Below, one piece after another: positions 23,767 through 32,157 of a DNA stretch of 32,668 nt; positions within the stretch are counted from its first letter, which is position 1; every line of letters starts with the position of its first letter. The stretch lies in assembly GCA_016234535.1 (NCBI GenBank), contig JACRBH010000034.1, positions 1 through 32,668 of the forward strand. The letters run 5' to 3'. This DNA is from Chloroflexota bacterium. Its GTDB lineage: Bacteria > Chloroflexota > Anaerolineae > Anaerolineales > Villigracilaceae. The position numbers and the translations under genes were made by a program. The notes beneath the pieces were generated by a model that made no database searches, had not been told where the DNA came from, and was given only the letters and a program-made list of their open reading frames with translations.

Positions 23767-24776
23767 TACTGCCCACCCATATCCACCGTAATATAACCGC
23801 CAAAATCGCTGCTTGAATAATACGCATATCCCACGCCGATTTCGGTAACGCCTGCATTAAGCACAACATCCCAATGACCCTGATCTGCCCGCCATTGACT
23901 CATTGCATTTTGCGGCGTGCCGATGGCGATGATCTCACTGAACCCAACCCCTGTATATCCTGCGCGAAGGAGTCTGTCATAGATCGATGAACCGTCCGAG
24001 CCGGTATGGCCGAGGAAATTGTTGCAGGCCATATCCGCGCTGTGACTTTGCGCCGCCGCCGTCAATATCGAGTTAACCGTCAGTGTGGGAATATTCGCAG
24101 CCGCACGCGCTTGATTGATCAGTGAAATGATCTCCTGCACATACCCGCCATTTTGAGTATAGGCGCAGTTGCTATTCCCGCCGCCCGGCACAAAAGGCGT
24201 ACTTGCACTGGTTGATTGCGGCGAAACATTCCCAACCAGTATCTTTACCCAAAATGTTTTTTCGATTCCAATGGCAAGGCTGTTTCCAGCAGAATCGTTC
24301 AACGTGAAATAACCTGTGTATGCTCCATCAGCGGAGGGCGCGGCCAACTCCACAGAGACTTGAACCTTGTCCTTCGGAGCAGTATCAGGCACGGGCGCGG
24401 AAAGAGGCGCATTCATTTGGTCGCCCGAATCAAACGCCAGCGTGTAATCCTTCCACGGACATTTGCCTGTGTTTTGAAATTCCCATGTCTTGGTGAATTT
24501 TTCGCCCGCCTCCATCTGGGCATTGTCTGGAATGGTCACATCGCGCAGCAACACCGCGCTGTCTTTGCAGTTCGCGGGCGCAGTGACCGCAAGCGTAGGA
24601 TGAATTGTCGCTTCGGGCGATGGAGTCAAAGTAGCAGGCACAAACCCAACTCGTGTCGGAGGTAAAGTCGCTGTCACGAAACCTGATCGATCCGGGGTCG
24701 CGGTTACGGAATCAGTCTTGATGGAAATACAGGATGTTAATAGGAACATGCTTAATAGAACTATCTTTTTGAACAT
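23766..24776 (-). CDS. Lipoprotein with NBR1-like Ig domain and CAP/SCP domain
   Basis: The protein has 336 residues. A lipoprotein signal with the lipobox LLTSC (C16) is followed by a Thr/Pro-rich linker (18-68). An NBR1 central-domain-like Ig fold (about 72-180: TIPDNAQMEAGEKFTKTWEF, then NTGKCPWKDYTLAF) comes next. A CAP (SCP/PR-1) domain (about 215-334) is C-terminal: LINQARAAANIPTLTVN, LTAAAQSHSADMACNNFLGH, SEIIAIGTPQNAMSQWR and IGVGYAYYSSSDFGGYITVD. CAP domains of bacteria are secreted and of varied or unknown function. The NBR1-like domain is common in exported Chloroflexota proteins (recalled). The product should sit on the outer face of the membrane. It is monocistronic and convergent with the DUF1501 gene. 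Confidence 0.9.
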   Translation of the reverse strand: MFKKIVLLSMFLLTSCISIKTDSVTATPDRSGFVTATLPPTRVGFVPATLTPSPEATIHPTLAVTAPANCKDSAVLLRDVTIPDNAQMEAGEKFTKTWEFQNTGKCPWKDYTLAFDSGDQMNAPLSAPVPDTAPKDKVQVSVELAAPSADGAYTGYFTLNDSAGNSLAIGIEKTFWVKILVGNVSPQSTSASTPFVPGGGNSNCAYTQNGGYVQEIISLINQARAAANIPTLTVNSILTAAAQSHSADMACNNFLGHTGSDGSSIYDRLLRAGYTGVGFSEIIAIGTPQNAMSQWRADQGHWDVVLNAGVTEIGVGYAYYSSSDFGGYITVDMGGQ

Positions 24777-24841
24777 GGAGCTCCGTAATTGTAAAAGATC
24801 GCAGGTAAATACATGTTTCCATGTCTACCTGTTTACCTTCT

Positions 24842-27049
24842 CTAAAACATCACCATCTGCCCGGTGGATTGTTCGACAGGGTCACTGGCGATCTGCGCAT
24901 CGAACAACTCGCGCGTCAGAATCGGGACCTCGGAGATGGCGCGCAGCAAACGATATTTCACCACCCGATGATTTTTCAAACGCGCCGCAAGCGATGAGTC
25001 ACGATCCTGCTTATAAGAAATGAGCGCGGCGCGTCCGCCGGGAACAACAAGGATGGTCTCAGGAGTGACGATATCCAACGCGCGGCTGATCAACGCGGAA
25101 GCCAGAATATAAAATGAACTCGCGGGTTTCCCGCTCTGCGCATCTTCCCATAATAAAAGTTTGTCTTCCCTGCGGATTTTGTAGCCCAATTTTTCGCCGA
25201 ACGTTTCGATCAACGCGGAAATATTATTCAGCTCCTCGCGCCGCGCAGATGCGACATCTTCATCGCGCAGTTTCCAGTAGCCTGATTCTTTTTCGGCATA
25301 CGAATTCAAAACGGCATAGATCAATCCTTTGGATGGCGTGATCAGGCCTGTGAAGCGCGGATACAAGTCATTCTCAATTTCAAGATAGATTGCCTTCTGA
25401 TTCTTTTGCAGGTATGTGACGATTGCCATTTCCACGCGGTCTGAAAGCGCCTCGTTTTTCGGTTGATCGGAGCGAAGTCCCCATAACCCTGTATCTATAT
25501 TTTCACCCGATGAATGATGCGCAAACCGCTCATCCTTCAAGGCCAGTTCAAACAGCGCATGAGTCTTTCGTAACGCCTCATCGAATTCAAGCTCAGGCGC
25601 TTTGAGCGCGTTCATTTCCGCCAGGGCAATTAATCCCGCAGTATGAACATGCAAATAACTGGCGGGTTCTCCGCGCGCTGTCAGATATTCCAGAATCGAA
25701 TTTTTCAAAACAGTTACATCGGCGTTTTGCGGGTTTTGTTTTTGGGCTTTCTTCCAGATAACTTGCACTGGGTCATGCTCGGTTCGCAAGGCAACGCTTT
25801 GCAATGAAAATGCAGAAGAACTCGCGGCAGTCAAGGCAGATGTAAGAAAAGCGGGTTCAGGCTCGGGCAGCTGGCCGAAAAATAAAACATCGTCGGGAAG
25901 CAATTCATATAGCCGGCTGAATGCTGAATGCAGGGCAGTTGCATTCCACGCCCAATCGTATCGGCGGCGGCGCAGGGCAACTTTGTACGGTTCCACCGCA
26001 TCCCTGCCCCACAACCAGCCCGCCCACAATGCTGAGAATGTCCAAAAGGCCTGGTTGGGTCGCGGCACAGAACCGATGACCGCCGCAATTGGAATTTCCT
26101 TTTTGACGATGTTCGCAAGGTCCTTCAAGCGGCCTTCATAGATTAAGATGCCTCTGCTTTCTGGAATTTTCACAGGCCATGCTTCCACCGGGACCGTTGC
26201 GCCTGTCTCTGCCCACAGACTTAATCCACGCTCAAGCATCATCCACACATTCTGCTCGCGGAATTGATTCGGCGTGCTCAACTGTTTCGGCCGCGGACGT
26301 TCCGCAGGGTGCGCCCAAATTGTATTGCCCGCGTCACATGCCAGAAGGACCAGCGCGGTCAAGGCGCGTTTTCTTTCCGTGGATAAATTCAAACTGTCGA
26401 GGCGGTTGATAATGGTAGTAAGCACATACAATGGACGCGGCAAATAATATTGAATGGCTTCCTCCGCGTAAAAGCGGTCTTCATCATTCAAGGCGACGAC
26501 TTTTTCAAATGCGCGTGAGCGATGCAAGCCATCTGTCGCGGCAATCTTTTTTGCACGGTCGATATCTTCATCCGTGACAACGCGCTCGCCAGAGTCACCG
26601 CAGTGTTTACATTCATAGATGCGGGCATAAGGCGCATCTGCGCCCTTGCGCCACAGGAAGGCCTGGGCATGAATTTGCTGATTACATTTTTCGCAAGTTG
26701 TGAGATACAACGATTGGAGATGGCCTTCGAGTCTTTCGTCCCCTTTTTTTACCGCGCCCAGGTCGGCAAGCGCGGCAGTGAATTCTGATTGTTCCGGCGG
26801 GTTGGCAAACATCTCCAGCAGAAAGCGCGTGACGGGGTTGTTCGCCGTGACCAGCACGCGGTACCCGCTGCGCGCGGCCTCCAGGACCAGCCGCGGGGAG
26901 AATCCGAATGGGTCGAGCAGCCAGGCCGAGGGTTTGTCCAGATGCGAGAGCCAGGAAGAGACAACCCCATCCTCCAGCGCGGGTAAAAATCGCGAGAGCG
27001 GCCCCGAGTCGGCGGGTCTGAATCCAGAAATATAAGGTTGCGAATCCAT
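24842..27049 (-). CDS. Degenerate DNA-methylase-like protein with zinc ribbon
   Basis: The protein has 735 residues and is cytoplasmic. WLLDPFGFSPRLVLEAARSG (43-62) followed by VLVTANNPVTRFLLEM matches the SAM-binding motif I region of large N6/N4-type methylases (DPFxGxGxxxxEA, NxNPV). Two CxxC pairs (C119/C122, C147/C150) form a zinc ribbon of the type found in DUF1156-like methylases. The later segment VIGSVPRPNQAFWTFSALWA (from about 324) sits where the catalytic (D/N/S)PPY motif is expected but reads SVPR, and motif I has lost glycines. Catalysis is therefore doubtful. The C-terminal 260 residues (QKNQKAIYLEIENDLYPRF, SGYWKLRDEDVASARRE) look helical, perhaps nucleic-acid or protein binding. 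It is divergent from a signalling pair across a 134-base promoter region. It is not a recognised restriction system, as no endonuclease lies nearby. Confidence 0.65.
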   Translation of the reverse strand: MDSQPYISGFRPADSGPLSRFLPALEDGVVSSWLSHLDKPSAWLLDPFGFSPRLVLEAARSGYRVLVTANNPVTRFLLEMFANPPEQSEFTAALADLGAVKKGDERLEGHLQSLYLTTCEKCNQQIHAQAFLWRKGADAPYARIYECKHCGDSGERVVTDEDIDRAKKIAATDGLHRSRAFEKVVALNDEDRFYAEEAIQYYLPRPLYVLTTIINRLDSLNLSTERKRALTALVLLACDAGNTIWAHPAERPRPKQLSTPNQFREQNVWMMLERGLSLWAETGATVPVEAWPVKIPESRGILIYEGRLKDLANIVKKEIPIAAVIGSVPRPNQAFWTFSALWAGWLWGRDAVEPYKVALRRRRYDWAWNATALHSAFSRLYELLPDDVLFFGQLPEPEPAFLTSALTAASSSAFSLQSVALRTEHDPVQVIWKKAQKQNPQNADVTVLKNSILEYLTARGEPASYLHVHTAGLIALAEMNALKAPELEFDEALRKTHALFELALKDERFAHHSSGENIDTGLWGLRSDQPKNEALSDRVEMAIVTYLQKNQKAIYLEIENDLYPRFTGLITPSKGLIYAVLNSYAEKESGYWKLRDEDVASARREELNNISALIETFGEKLGYKIRREDKLLLWEDAQSGKPASSFYILASALISRALDIVTPETILVVPGGRAALISYKQDRDSSLAARLKNHRVVKYRLLRAISEVPILTRELFDAQIASDPVEQSTGQMVMF

Positions 27050-27183
27050 TTGAATAATTGTAATGAAATATGGGCCCGGTTACACTTTGTGCCTGGCATA
27101 GTATTAAATTGCCTGTGAATTTTATGCGCTTACCGGAAAGATTGTACTCGAAAAGGTGATAGAATCACGCCGAGGATAAACCC

Positions 27184-28335
27184 ATGGCACCTGGGGAACA
27201 AATACTCATTGTTGAAAGTGATCCAGATATTGCCGATTTGATCGGGAGGCAATCGCTCCAGCCGCTTGGATATAAGGTGACGGTTGTAGGCGATGCTGCT
27301 TCTGCGCTCAAACGCGCGGTTCAGACTCCCCCGGACCTGGTTCTGGCTAATTTAAATTTGCCTGGCTTGAGCGGGAAAGACCTGATCGCCGCATTGACTT
27401 CGCATGGCGTTCGTTCGCCTCTGATCGTGATCGCCGAAAAAGGACAGGAAACCGATGCGATCCAGGCCTTTCGCCTTGGCGCATCAGATGTCATTTTCTG
27501 GCCCGTGCGCGATGCGCAGGTGGTTTCCATTGTCGAGCGCTCATTGCGTCAGACGCAGGAAGCACGCGAACGCCACAAACTGGACGGCCAATTAAAAGCC
27601 GCAAATGAAGAACAGCAGCGAAGGTTGCGGGATCTAACCACGATACTTTCCACGGTAAAAGCCGTGGTTTCAATCACAGACCAGCGGGTCTTGTTTGACC
27701 GCATCCTTGAAAGCGCCCTGCAACTGGCCGAAGCAGACATATGCTGGCTATTATTGCGCGACGAACGCACCAATGCCTACCTGCTCCGCGCACAGCGTAA
27801 TTTACCCGAAGCCTGGGCGAAGAAGATGAATCAATCTGTGGATGACGGTATCAGTTCACTGGTTGCCCTTTCGGGAGAGAGCCTTGCCATGAATGGCTCA
27901 TCCCTCGAAAAATTCAAGATCGCGGCGCTGGGAAAGTCGGTTGGGGTAATTCCGATCAAAATTCAAAACGAAGTGATCGGATTATTAATAGTCATTCGAA
28001 AGAAAGACCGTGAGATGACCCGCGATACACAGGTCCTGCTCGAAGCAATGGCAGACTACGCGTCCATTTCACTGGTCAATGCGCGTTTATTTCGCGCGCT
28101 GGCACAAACCGCTGAAAATGCGCGCGCCAACGAGAAACAGCGCTATGCGACGCTTGAGTCGGTCCGCGCGACGGTGCAGGGAGAATTACAGGCAGCCAGT
28201 TACCCCCTCAACCTTGTCTTAACCGAGATGCCCGGGGCGCTCAACGCCGAACAAAAAAAGGCGCTTGAATCTGTGCGAGCTGCATTAAGCCGCATGTCGC
28301 GCTCTTCTGAAAAGACAGTTGTTCCAAAAAAATAA
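27184..28335 (+). CDS. Receiver-GAF signalling protein with phosphoacceptor Asp replaced
   Basis: The protein has 383 residues. A CheY-like domain (about 5-120) shows PDLVLANLNLPGLSG, where the phosphorylated Asp of PDLVLLDLNLP is Asn56, and GASDVIFWPV, where the KP lysine is Trp. A coiled coil (about 120-150) leads to a GAF domain (about 158-302: LFDRILESALQLAEADICWL through LEAMADYASISLVNARLF). The C-terminal helix region (about 305-380) has a phosphatase- or dimerisation-like look but no H-box. A second gene (receiver-PAS-kinase) starts 21 bases after the stop, so they are probably one operon. GAGGA lies seven bases before the ATG. It likely acts as an unphosphorylated adaptor or ligand sensor for the neighbouring kinase (inference). 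Confidence 0.85.
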   Translation: MAPGEQILIVESDPDIADLIGRQSLQPLGYKVTVVGDAASALKRAVQTPPDLVLANLNLPGLSGKDLIAALTSHGVRSPLIVIAEKGQETDAIQAFRLGASDVIFWPVRDAQVVSIVERSLRQTQEARERHKLDGQLKAANEEQQRRLRDLTTILSTVKAVVSITDQRVLFDRILESALQLAEADICWLLLRDERTNAYLLRAQRNLPEAWAKKMNQSVDDGISSLVALSGESLAMNGSSLEKFKIAALGKSVGVIPIKIQNEVIGLLIVIRKKDREMTRDTQVLLEAMADYASISLVNARLFRALAQTAENARANEKQRYATLESVRATVQGELQAASYPLNLVLTEMPGALNAEQKKALESVRAALSRMSRSSEKTVVPKK

Positions 28336-28356
28336 AAAAGAAATCATCCTGACCAT

Positions 28357-29805
28357 ATGGCGAAACAAGATCTAATTCTACTAGCGCTTAATCCAGCTCC
28401 AATCTTGGATTTAATGGATCGCACCCTGCGCGCGGCGGGTTTTGAAGTGGCGCGCGCTTATGATAAAAGCGGTTTGGACAAGTCGGTGCAGGAATCCATA
28501 CCGGCCCTGATGATCATTGGTGAAAGATTCGCAGAGCAGGAAGGCCTGTCCGTTTCAAAGGAAATGCTCGAACGCTTCCCCACATTGCCGATCATTTTAT
28601 ATGCCGAACGCGATGTGACAGGGCTTGCCAAATCCGCGCTTAAATTGGGCTTGAGCGGTTATCTATATCCTCCGCTCAGGATGGATGACATCGTTGAAGA
28701 AGTTCAAAAGAGCCTTGCGCGCGGCAGAAAACTGGGAGATTGGCTGCGCCGCGAAGTAAAGCGCACCACATCCTCGCTTGCTGAAAAAGCCGAGATATCC
28801 GAGACCGAGCGCAACAAACTGGAAGCGATCATCGCGAACATTCAGGACGGCGTGATCGTGGTGGACCATCATAAGAACATCCTGTTTGTAAATCGCGCCA
28901 TTCGCGAAATTTTCAGCCTGGATGGAAAAGAACTGACGGGCAAATCGCTTGCAGACGTGATCGAGAATGCAGACTTAAAAGCCCTGCTGGTCCGTTCCAA
29001 CGAAGGACCTTTGAAATATCACGAGATCAATTTCGACGATGGACGCGTATTCAATGCGCAATACACGCCCATCCCCAAGATCGGCGCGGCTGTGACCATG
29101 CAGGACATTTCCTATCTCAAGGAACTCGACCGCCTGAAGAGTGATTTTATTCATACGGTATCCCACGACCTGCGCTCCCCCCTGACCTCGATCCTGGGTT
29201 ATACAGAATTGATCGAACGCACCGGCCCATTGAATGAAAACCAGACGGAATTTTTACAGCGCTTACAGGGAAGTATTCAACACATCACAGCACTGGTAAA
29301 TGACCTGCTCGACCTGGGACGTCTCGAAGCTGGCTTTGATACCCGCCGCGAAATCGTTCACCTTGAGAGTGTGTTGAAATATTCGCTGGATATGTTCGAC
29401 GGCCAGATAAAGAAAAAGAACATACAACTTACAAAAGAGATTATGCAGGACTTACAATCCATACGCGCGAACCCGATTCGCATCCGCCAAATGATGGATA
29501 ACCTTATCGGCAATGCGATCAAATACACACCCGTGGAAGGCTCCATCAGTGTGAGCATATCCATGCGGGAACATCAGATCATTCTTAAAGTGGATGATAC
29601 CGGTCCCGGCATTCCACCCGAAGAGCAAAGCCATGTTTTCGAAAAGTTTTATCGCGCCACAAACGCACCGGAAGGAGTGGAAGGTTCGGGCCTGGGCCTG
29701 GCCATTGTCAAGTCAATCGTGGAAAGTCATCAAGGACGTGTATGGGTGGAATCAACCCTGGGAAAAGGTTCATCATTTAGTGTGCTTCTCCCCACACAGG
29801 AATAA
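28357..29805 (+). CDS. Cytoplasmic PAS histidine kinase with a degenerate N-terminal receiver
   Basis: The protein has 482 residues with no membrane helix. Residues 5-118 follow a receiver fold but lack the acidic pair (LLALNPAPILD), the phosphoacceptor (MIIGERFAEQEGL) and the lysine (GYLYPPL). A PAS domain (about 155-255, AIIANIQDGVIVVDHHKNIL) precedes a HisKA domain with H270 in FIHTVSHDLRSPLTSILGYT. A complete HATPase domain has N box DNLIGNAIKYTP, G1 DDTGPGIPPEE and G2 GSGLGLAIVKSIV. The kinase is likely active and senses an intracellular ligand or redox cue through PAS. No conventional response regulator is next to it, so its phosphorylation target is elsewhere. It sits 21 bases after the receiver-GAF gene and ends inside a symmetric terminator. 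Confidence 0.93.
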   Translation: MAKQDLILLALNPAPILDLMDRTLRAAGFEVARAYDKSGLDKSVQESIPALMIIGERFAEQEGLSVSKEMLERFPTLPIILYAERDVTGLAKSALKLGLSGYLYPPLRMDDIVEEVQKSLARGRKLGDWLRREVKRTTSSLAEKAEISETERNKLEAIIANIQDGVIVVDHHKNILFVNRAIREIFSLDGKELTGKSLADVIENADLKALLVRSNEGPLKYHEINFDDGRVFNAQYTPIPKIGAAVTMQDISYLKELDRLKSDFIHTVSHDLRSPLTSILGYTELIERTGPLNENQTEFLQRLQGSIQHITALVNDLLDLGRLEAGFDTRREIVHLESVLKYSLDMFDGQIKKKNIQLTKEIMQDLQSIRANPIRIRQMMDNLIGNAIKYTPVEGSISVSISMREHQIILKVDDTGPGIPPEEQSHVFEKFYRATNAPEGVEGSGLGLAIVKSIVESHQGRVWVESTLGKGSSFSVLLPTQE

Positions 29806-29843
29806 AAAAATCATCCGGCCATCTGCCGGATGATTTTTTTATT
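29801..29843. terminator. Bidirectional Rho-independent terminator
   Basis: AATAAAAAAATCATCCGGC (29801-29819) and its exact reverse complement (29825-29843) form a 19-bp stem with a five-base loop. A-tracts on one side and T-tracts on the other serve both the plus-strand kinase operon and the convergent minus-strand cluster. Confidence 0.92.
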
Positions 29844-29855
29844 CCACTTAAACAT

Positions 29856-29885
29856 GTTGCCGCCGAGTATGCACTCGGCGGCAAC
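29856..29885. repeat. Perfect 12-bp inverted repeat (hairpin) in convergent gap
   Basis: GTTGCCGCCGAG (29856-29867) and CTCGGCGGCAAC (29874-29885) surround a six-base loop (TATGCA). No T-tract follows on either strand. It may be a backup terminator element or an intergenic palindromic unit. The rest of the gap to 30021 holds an imperfect GGAGAC/GTCTCC pairing and nothing else recognisable. Confidence 0.6.
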
Positions 29886-30021
29886 TTTCGCCAAAGGAGG
29901 AGACAGGGAGGAGCATTTTGGAGGTGTCTATGTTCCGTCTCCTTCCATATATTAGCCCACTTCATTTATTTCAACCATCGTTGAATGTCACCAAACGAAT
30001 GTGATAATAATCACAAATACT

Positions 30022-30438
30022 TTACAAGCCTTGAAGAAAGATACGCGCCCGCAAAATAGCTTCATTCAGGGCGGCATAAGAGACCACCTCGAGTAAGGGG
30101 TCTGAATTCCCGCTGATCATTTTGGATACTCTTCTATCTTTTTGATGAAGGCACAATACACGTTTTCCACATCCCAATGCAAAGGCAATCTCATATCCCA
30201 CCCCATGTGACGGCACACTGACCTCCGCGATCAACACATCACAATTTTTTATCCAATTCACATCGCGTTCGTAAACTTCGCGCGGAGCAAGCACGCGCTC
30301 ATTTTCCATCGCTTCCGCCTGAGCCAAATGCGACGTGGGGATTTCATGTCCATCCATTTTTAATGCGGCAACAATTTCCTGATACGCGGCTTCGAGTTCA
30401 CGTCCACCCGTAATGGAACATGCGAAATAGATGTTCAT
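30022..30438 (-). CDS. 2'-deoxynucleoside 5'-phosphate N-hydrolase 1-like protein (nucleoside 2-deoxyribosyltransferase fold)
   Basis: The protein has 138 residues. IYFACSITGGRELEAAYQEI, PTSHLAQAEAMENE, YERDVNWIKNCDVLIAEVS and PSHGVGYEIAFALGCGKRVL follow the DNPH1/Rcl pattern closely. These enzymes cleave the glycosidic bond of deoxynucleoside monophosphates, giving base and deoxyribose 5-phosphate. E83 of GYE is the expected catalytic Glu, and D59 and D67 belong to the conserved aspartates. It is cytoplasmic. The ATG overlaps the preceding gene TGA (ATGA). It is last in the ssb-DUF3467-translin cluster, suggesting nucleotide salvage or sanitation. A plain nucleoside 2-deoxyribosyltransferase is the main alternative. 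Confidence 0.88.
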   Translation of the reverse strand: MNIYFACSITGGRELEAAYQEIVAALKMDGHEIPTSHLAQAEAMENERVLAPREVYERDVNWIKNCDVLIAEVSVPSHGVGYEIAFALGCGKRVLCLHQKDRRVSKMISGNSDPLLEVVSYAALNEAILRARIFLQGL

Positions 30439-31049
30439 TTTTTACTGGTCGGCAAACGTGAAAGGATCGAGTTATCGCGCTTTTGCTGCGGGGCTGATGG
30501 TCCCGCGCCGGTCCGCATACTCTCCAACTCGGAACTGAACTTCATCCAATCATCGACCAGAATAACAAAGTGTGGAGTTTTATCCTTGAAAAAAAGCGGC
30601 GACAGAAAAAACCTCAAAACTGTTTGCGACATGGGATATGCATTCAACTCGATCACGAGCGCGGTCATTTTCGCCATAGGTTGAATGATCCCGGCCTGCC
30701 ATTTTGAAACAGAATTTGGCGGGAACAATGCGCCCATATTAGCCGATGTTGCGCGCCGGAATCTTTTGTATGAAATGTTGAGCCGCAAAAACGGTGTCAC
30801 CAGCCGCAGGTGATCGCTGAACGGCCGCACATAGGCGCTCTTACGCAAGATCAGGAATAAAAAGCCAAGAAACGCGCTCAACCCGCCTATGCCGGCGAAA
30901 ACCAGCCAGCGCCATTCTTCAAGCCCCAGGTTGTAAACTCCATAAGCCAGAAGAAGCAAAAACAACCCAAGCGTTAAGATCGCAGGCCACCAACGATCCA
31001 TCATGTGAGTATAGATCACGAGCGGATAACGACGGCCGCCTTTTGCCAT
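30435..31049 (-). CDS. Two-helix membrane protein with a cytoplasmic PH-like region
   Basis: The protein has 204 residues. Two adjacent helices (about 19-41 and 46-68: WWPAILTLGLFLLLLAYGVY, WLVFAGIGGLSAFLGFLFLI) are followed by a soluble part. That part (SAYVRPFSDHLRLVTPFLRL, NISYKRFRRATSAN, and a long basic/acidic tail) has the strand-rich look of a bacterial PH-domain membrane protein: YVRPF, then LVTPFLRLNISYKRI-type segments. No enzyme motif is present. It lies four bases after the translin-gene stop, and its own stop overlaps the next ATG. The role in the cluster is unknown. Confidence 0.75.
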   Translation of the reverse strand: MAKGGRRYPLVIYTHMMDRWWPAILTLGLFLLLLAYGVYNLGLEEWRWLVFAGIGGLSAFLGFLFLILRKSAYVRPFSDHLRLVTPFLRLNISYKRFRRATSANMGALFPPNSVSKWQAGIIQPMAKMTALVIELNAYPMSQTVLRFFLSPLFFKDKTPHFVILVDDWMKFSSELESMRTGAGPSAPQQKRDNSILSRLPTSKK

Positions 31050-31053
31050 GCGA

Positions 31054-31743
31054 TTATTGTTCCTCTTCTGGATTAAGCGGACTCGCGTTTCTTTCCTGAC
31101 CTTTAGGCTGGTCGCTGTTTAATTGGGCGCTTAGCCGGCTGATGGCTTGAGTGAGATGCTCCCCGCGCAAACTAAAGGTGATGTCGCCGCGAGTCTTTTC
31201 GATGATGCTGCGCGCCAGGTCTGTTTGGCGGCGCAAGCCATTGGTGATCGCATCCGGATAATCCATGGTTACCAGTACGGAATAAATCTCATCCATGTAA
31301 CCGAGCAGCCGCTCGGCTTCCTCTGAATAGCCGTGACGGAGAATATCCAAAATTCGGCGGCGCAACTCGCCGACGACTTCCGCCAACCCGTTGAGAAATG
31401 TCGCAGGTTCAACGACCAGCTCTTCGGGAGTCTGAAGCGGCTCGTTCCTTATCAAGGCGCAGGTTACGTTCGCTTCCACAAATTCCTTGAGCGCGTCCTG
31501 TGTATAGCCCGCATAGAATAGATCGGGGAAATTCACCAGGGAAGTGCGCAGCGTATCGGCCAGTTGACTTGCTTCCTGCAAATGCCCATTCATCACATTG
31601 AATTCGTCGCGATGTACGGCGCGAATCGCAAGCGAACAGGCGCGTGTTAATTGACGGGCCTGGGCAAGGGCATGGTCGCGCGCCGAGGTGCGCGCATCAA
31701 ACATCTTGCGAATATCATCTGTGATCTGTTCGAGTTTGCGCAT
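31054..31743 (-). CDS. Translin-family protein
   Basis: The protein has 229 residues, all helical. It matches the translin signature in order: ARDHALAQARQLTRACSLAI with RAVHRDEF, then DLFYAGYTQDALKEFVEAN, then FLNGLAEVVGELRRRILDIL, EEAERLLGYMDEIYSVLVTM and DYPDAITNGLRRQTDLARSI with IEKTRGDITF. Translins form octameric barrels that bind single-stranded DNA or RNA, and the eukaryotic complex with TRAX has RNase activity. Bacterial and archaeal members are known but poorly studied. The start lies six bases after the DUF3467 stop. Co-location with ssb suggests nucleic-acid binding or turnover (inference). The catalytic acidic triad of TRAX was not assigned, so nuclease activity is unproven. Confidence 0.9.
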   Translation of the reverse strand: MRKLEQITDDIRKMFDARTSARDHALAQARQLTRACSLAIRAVHRDEFNVMNGHLQEASQLADTLRTSLVNFPDLFYAGYTQDALKEFVEANVTCALIRNEPLQTPEELVVEPATFLNGLAEVVGELRRRILDILRHGYSEEAERLLGYMDEIYSVLVTMDYPDAITNGLRRQTDLARSIIEKTRGDITFSLRGEHLTQAISRLSAQLNSDQPKGQERNASPLNPEEEQ

Positions 31744-31749
31744 GTGACG

Positions 31750-32088
31750 CTACGGTTCTTTTGGCGGTTCGGGCGGCTGTTGGAATGGGCGGAAGAGGTT
31801 ATCGGCGAGCGTGGAGTTGGTGGGCAAAATGATTTCGCCGAAGGCTGTTTCGTAACGCGCGATGTTTTCAGTCAGCGCCCGCACCAACAGCTTGGCGCTG
31901 AGCGGAGTCATCACCACGCGCGAACGGATCTTTGCCCTGGGTTCACCGGGCAGTAGATGGGCAAAGTCAATGACAATATCAGCCGGGGAATGAGCAATGC
32001 GCGCAAGGTTGGCATATACAAGTTCAAGGTCGGCGGGAAGCTCAAGAACGGGGCCAGTTGATTTGGTAGGTTGTTGGGGAGTGGTCAT
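31750..32088 (-). CDS. DUF3467 family protein
   Basis: I chose the ATG at 32088 (112 aa); an in-frame TTG at 32100 is an alternative and neither has a strong Shine-Dalgarno. The family pattern is clear: LVYANLARIAHSPADIVIDF, HLLPGEPRAKIRSRVVMTPL, SAKLLVRALTENIARYETAF, GEIILP. DUF3467 proteins are small cytoplasmic proteins of unknown function found widely in bacteria and archaea. A proline-rich C-terminus (PFQQPPEPPKEP) ends it. It is placed between ssb and translin, with a six-base gap to the latter. Confidence 0.87.
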   Translation of the reverse strand: MTTPQQPTKSTGPVLELPADLELVYANLARIAHSPADIVIDFAHLLPGEPRAKIRSRVVMTPLSAKLLVRALTENIARYETAFGEIILPTNSTLADNLFRPFQQPPEPPKEP

Positions 32089-32107
32089 TGGAATATCCAA
32101 TTGATAA

Positions 32108-32147
32108 GAAGCAGGCCCAACACGATACGAATTGTCAGACCTGCTTC
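32108..32147 (-). terminator. Weak hairpin between ssb and DUF3467
   Basis: GAAGCAGG (32108-32115) pairs with CCTGCTTC (32140-32147). On the minus strand it follows the ssb stop by about 10 bases, but the tail (TTATC) is not a T-tract. It may reduce downstream expression relative to ssb, not fully terminate it. Confidence 0.4.
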
Positions 32148-32157
32148 ATCGTTATAG

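Noticed and set aside
24842..27049. A restriction-modification or defence system
   Set aside because: No endonuclease, specificity subunit or other defence gene is adjacent, and the catalytic motif of the methylase-like protein is degenerate.
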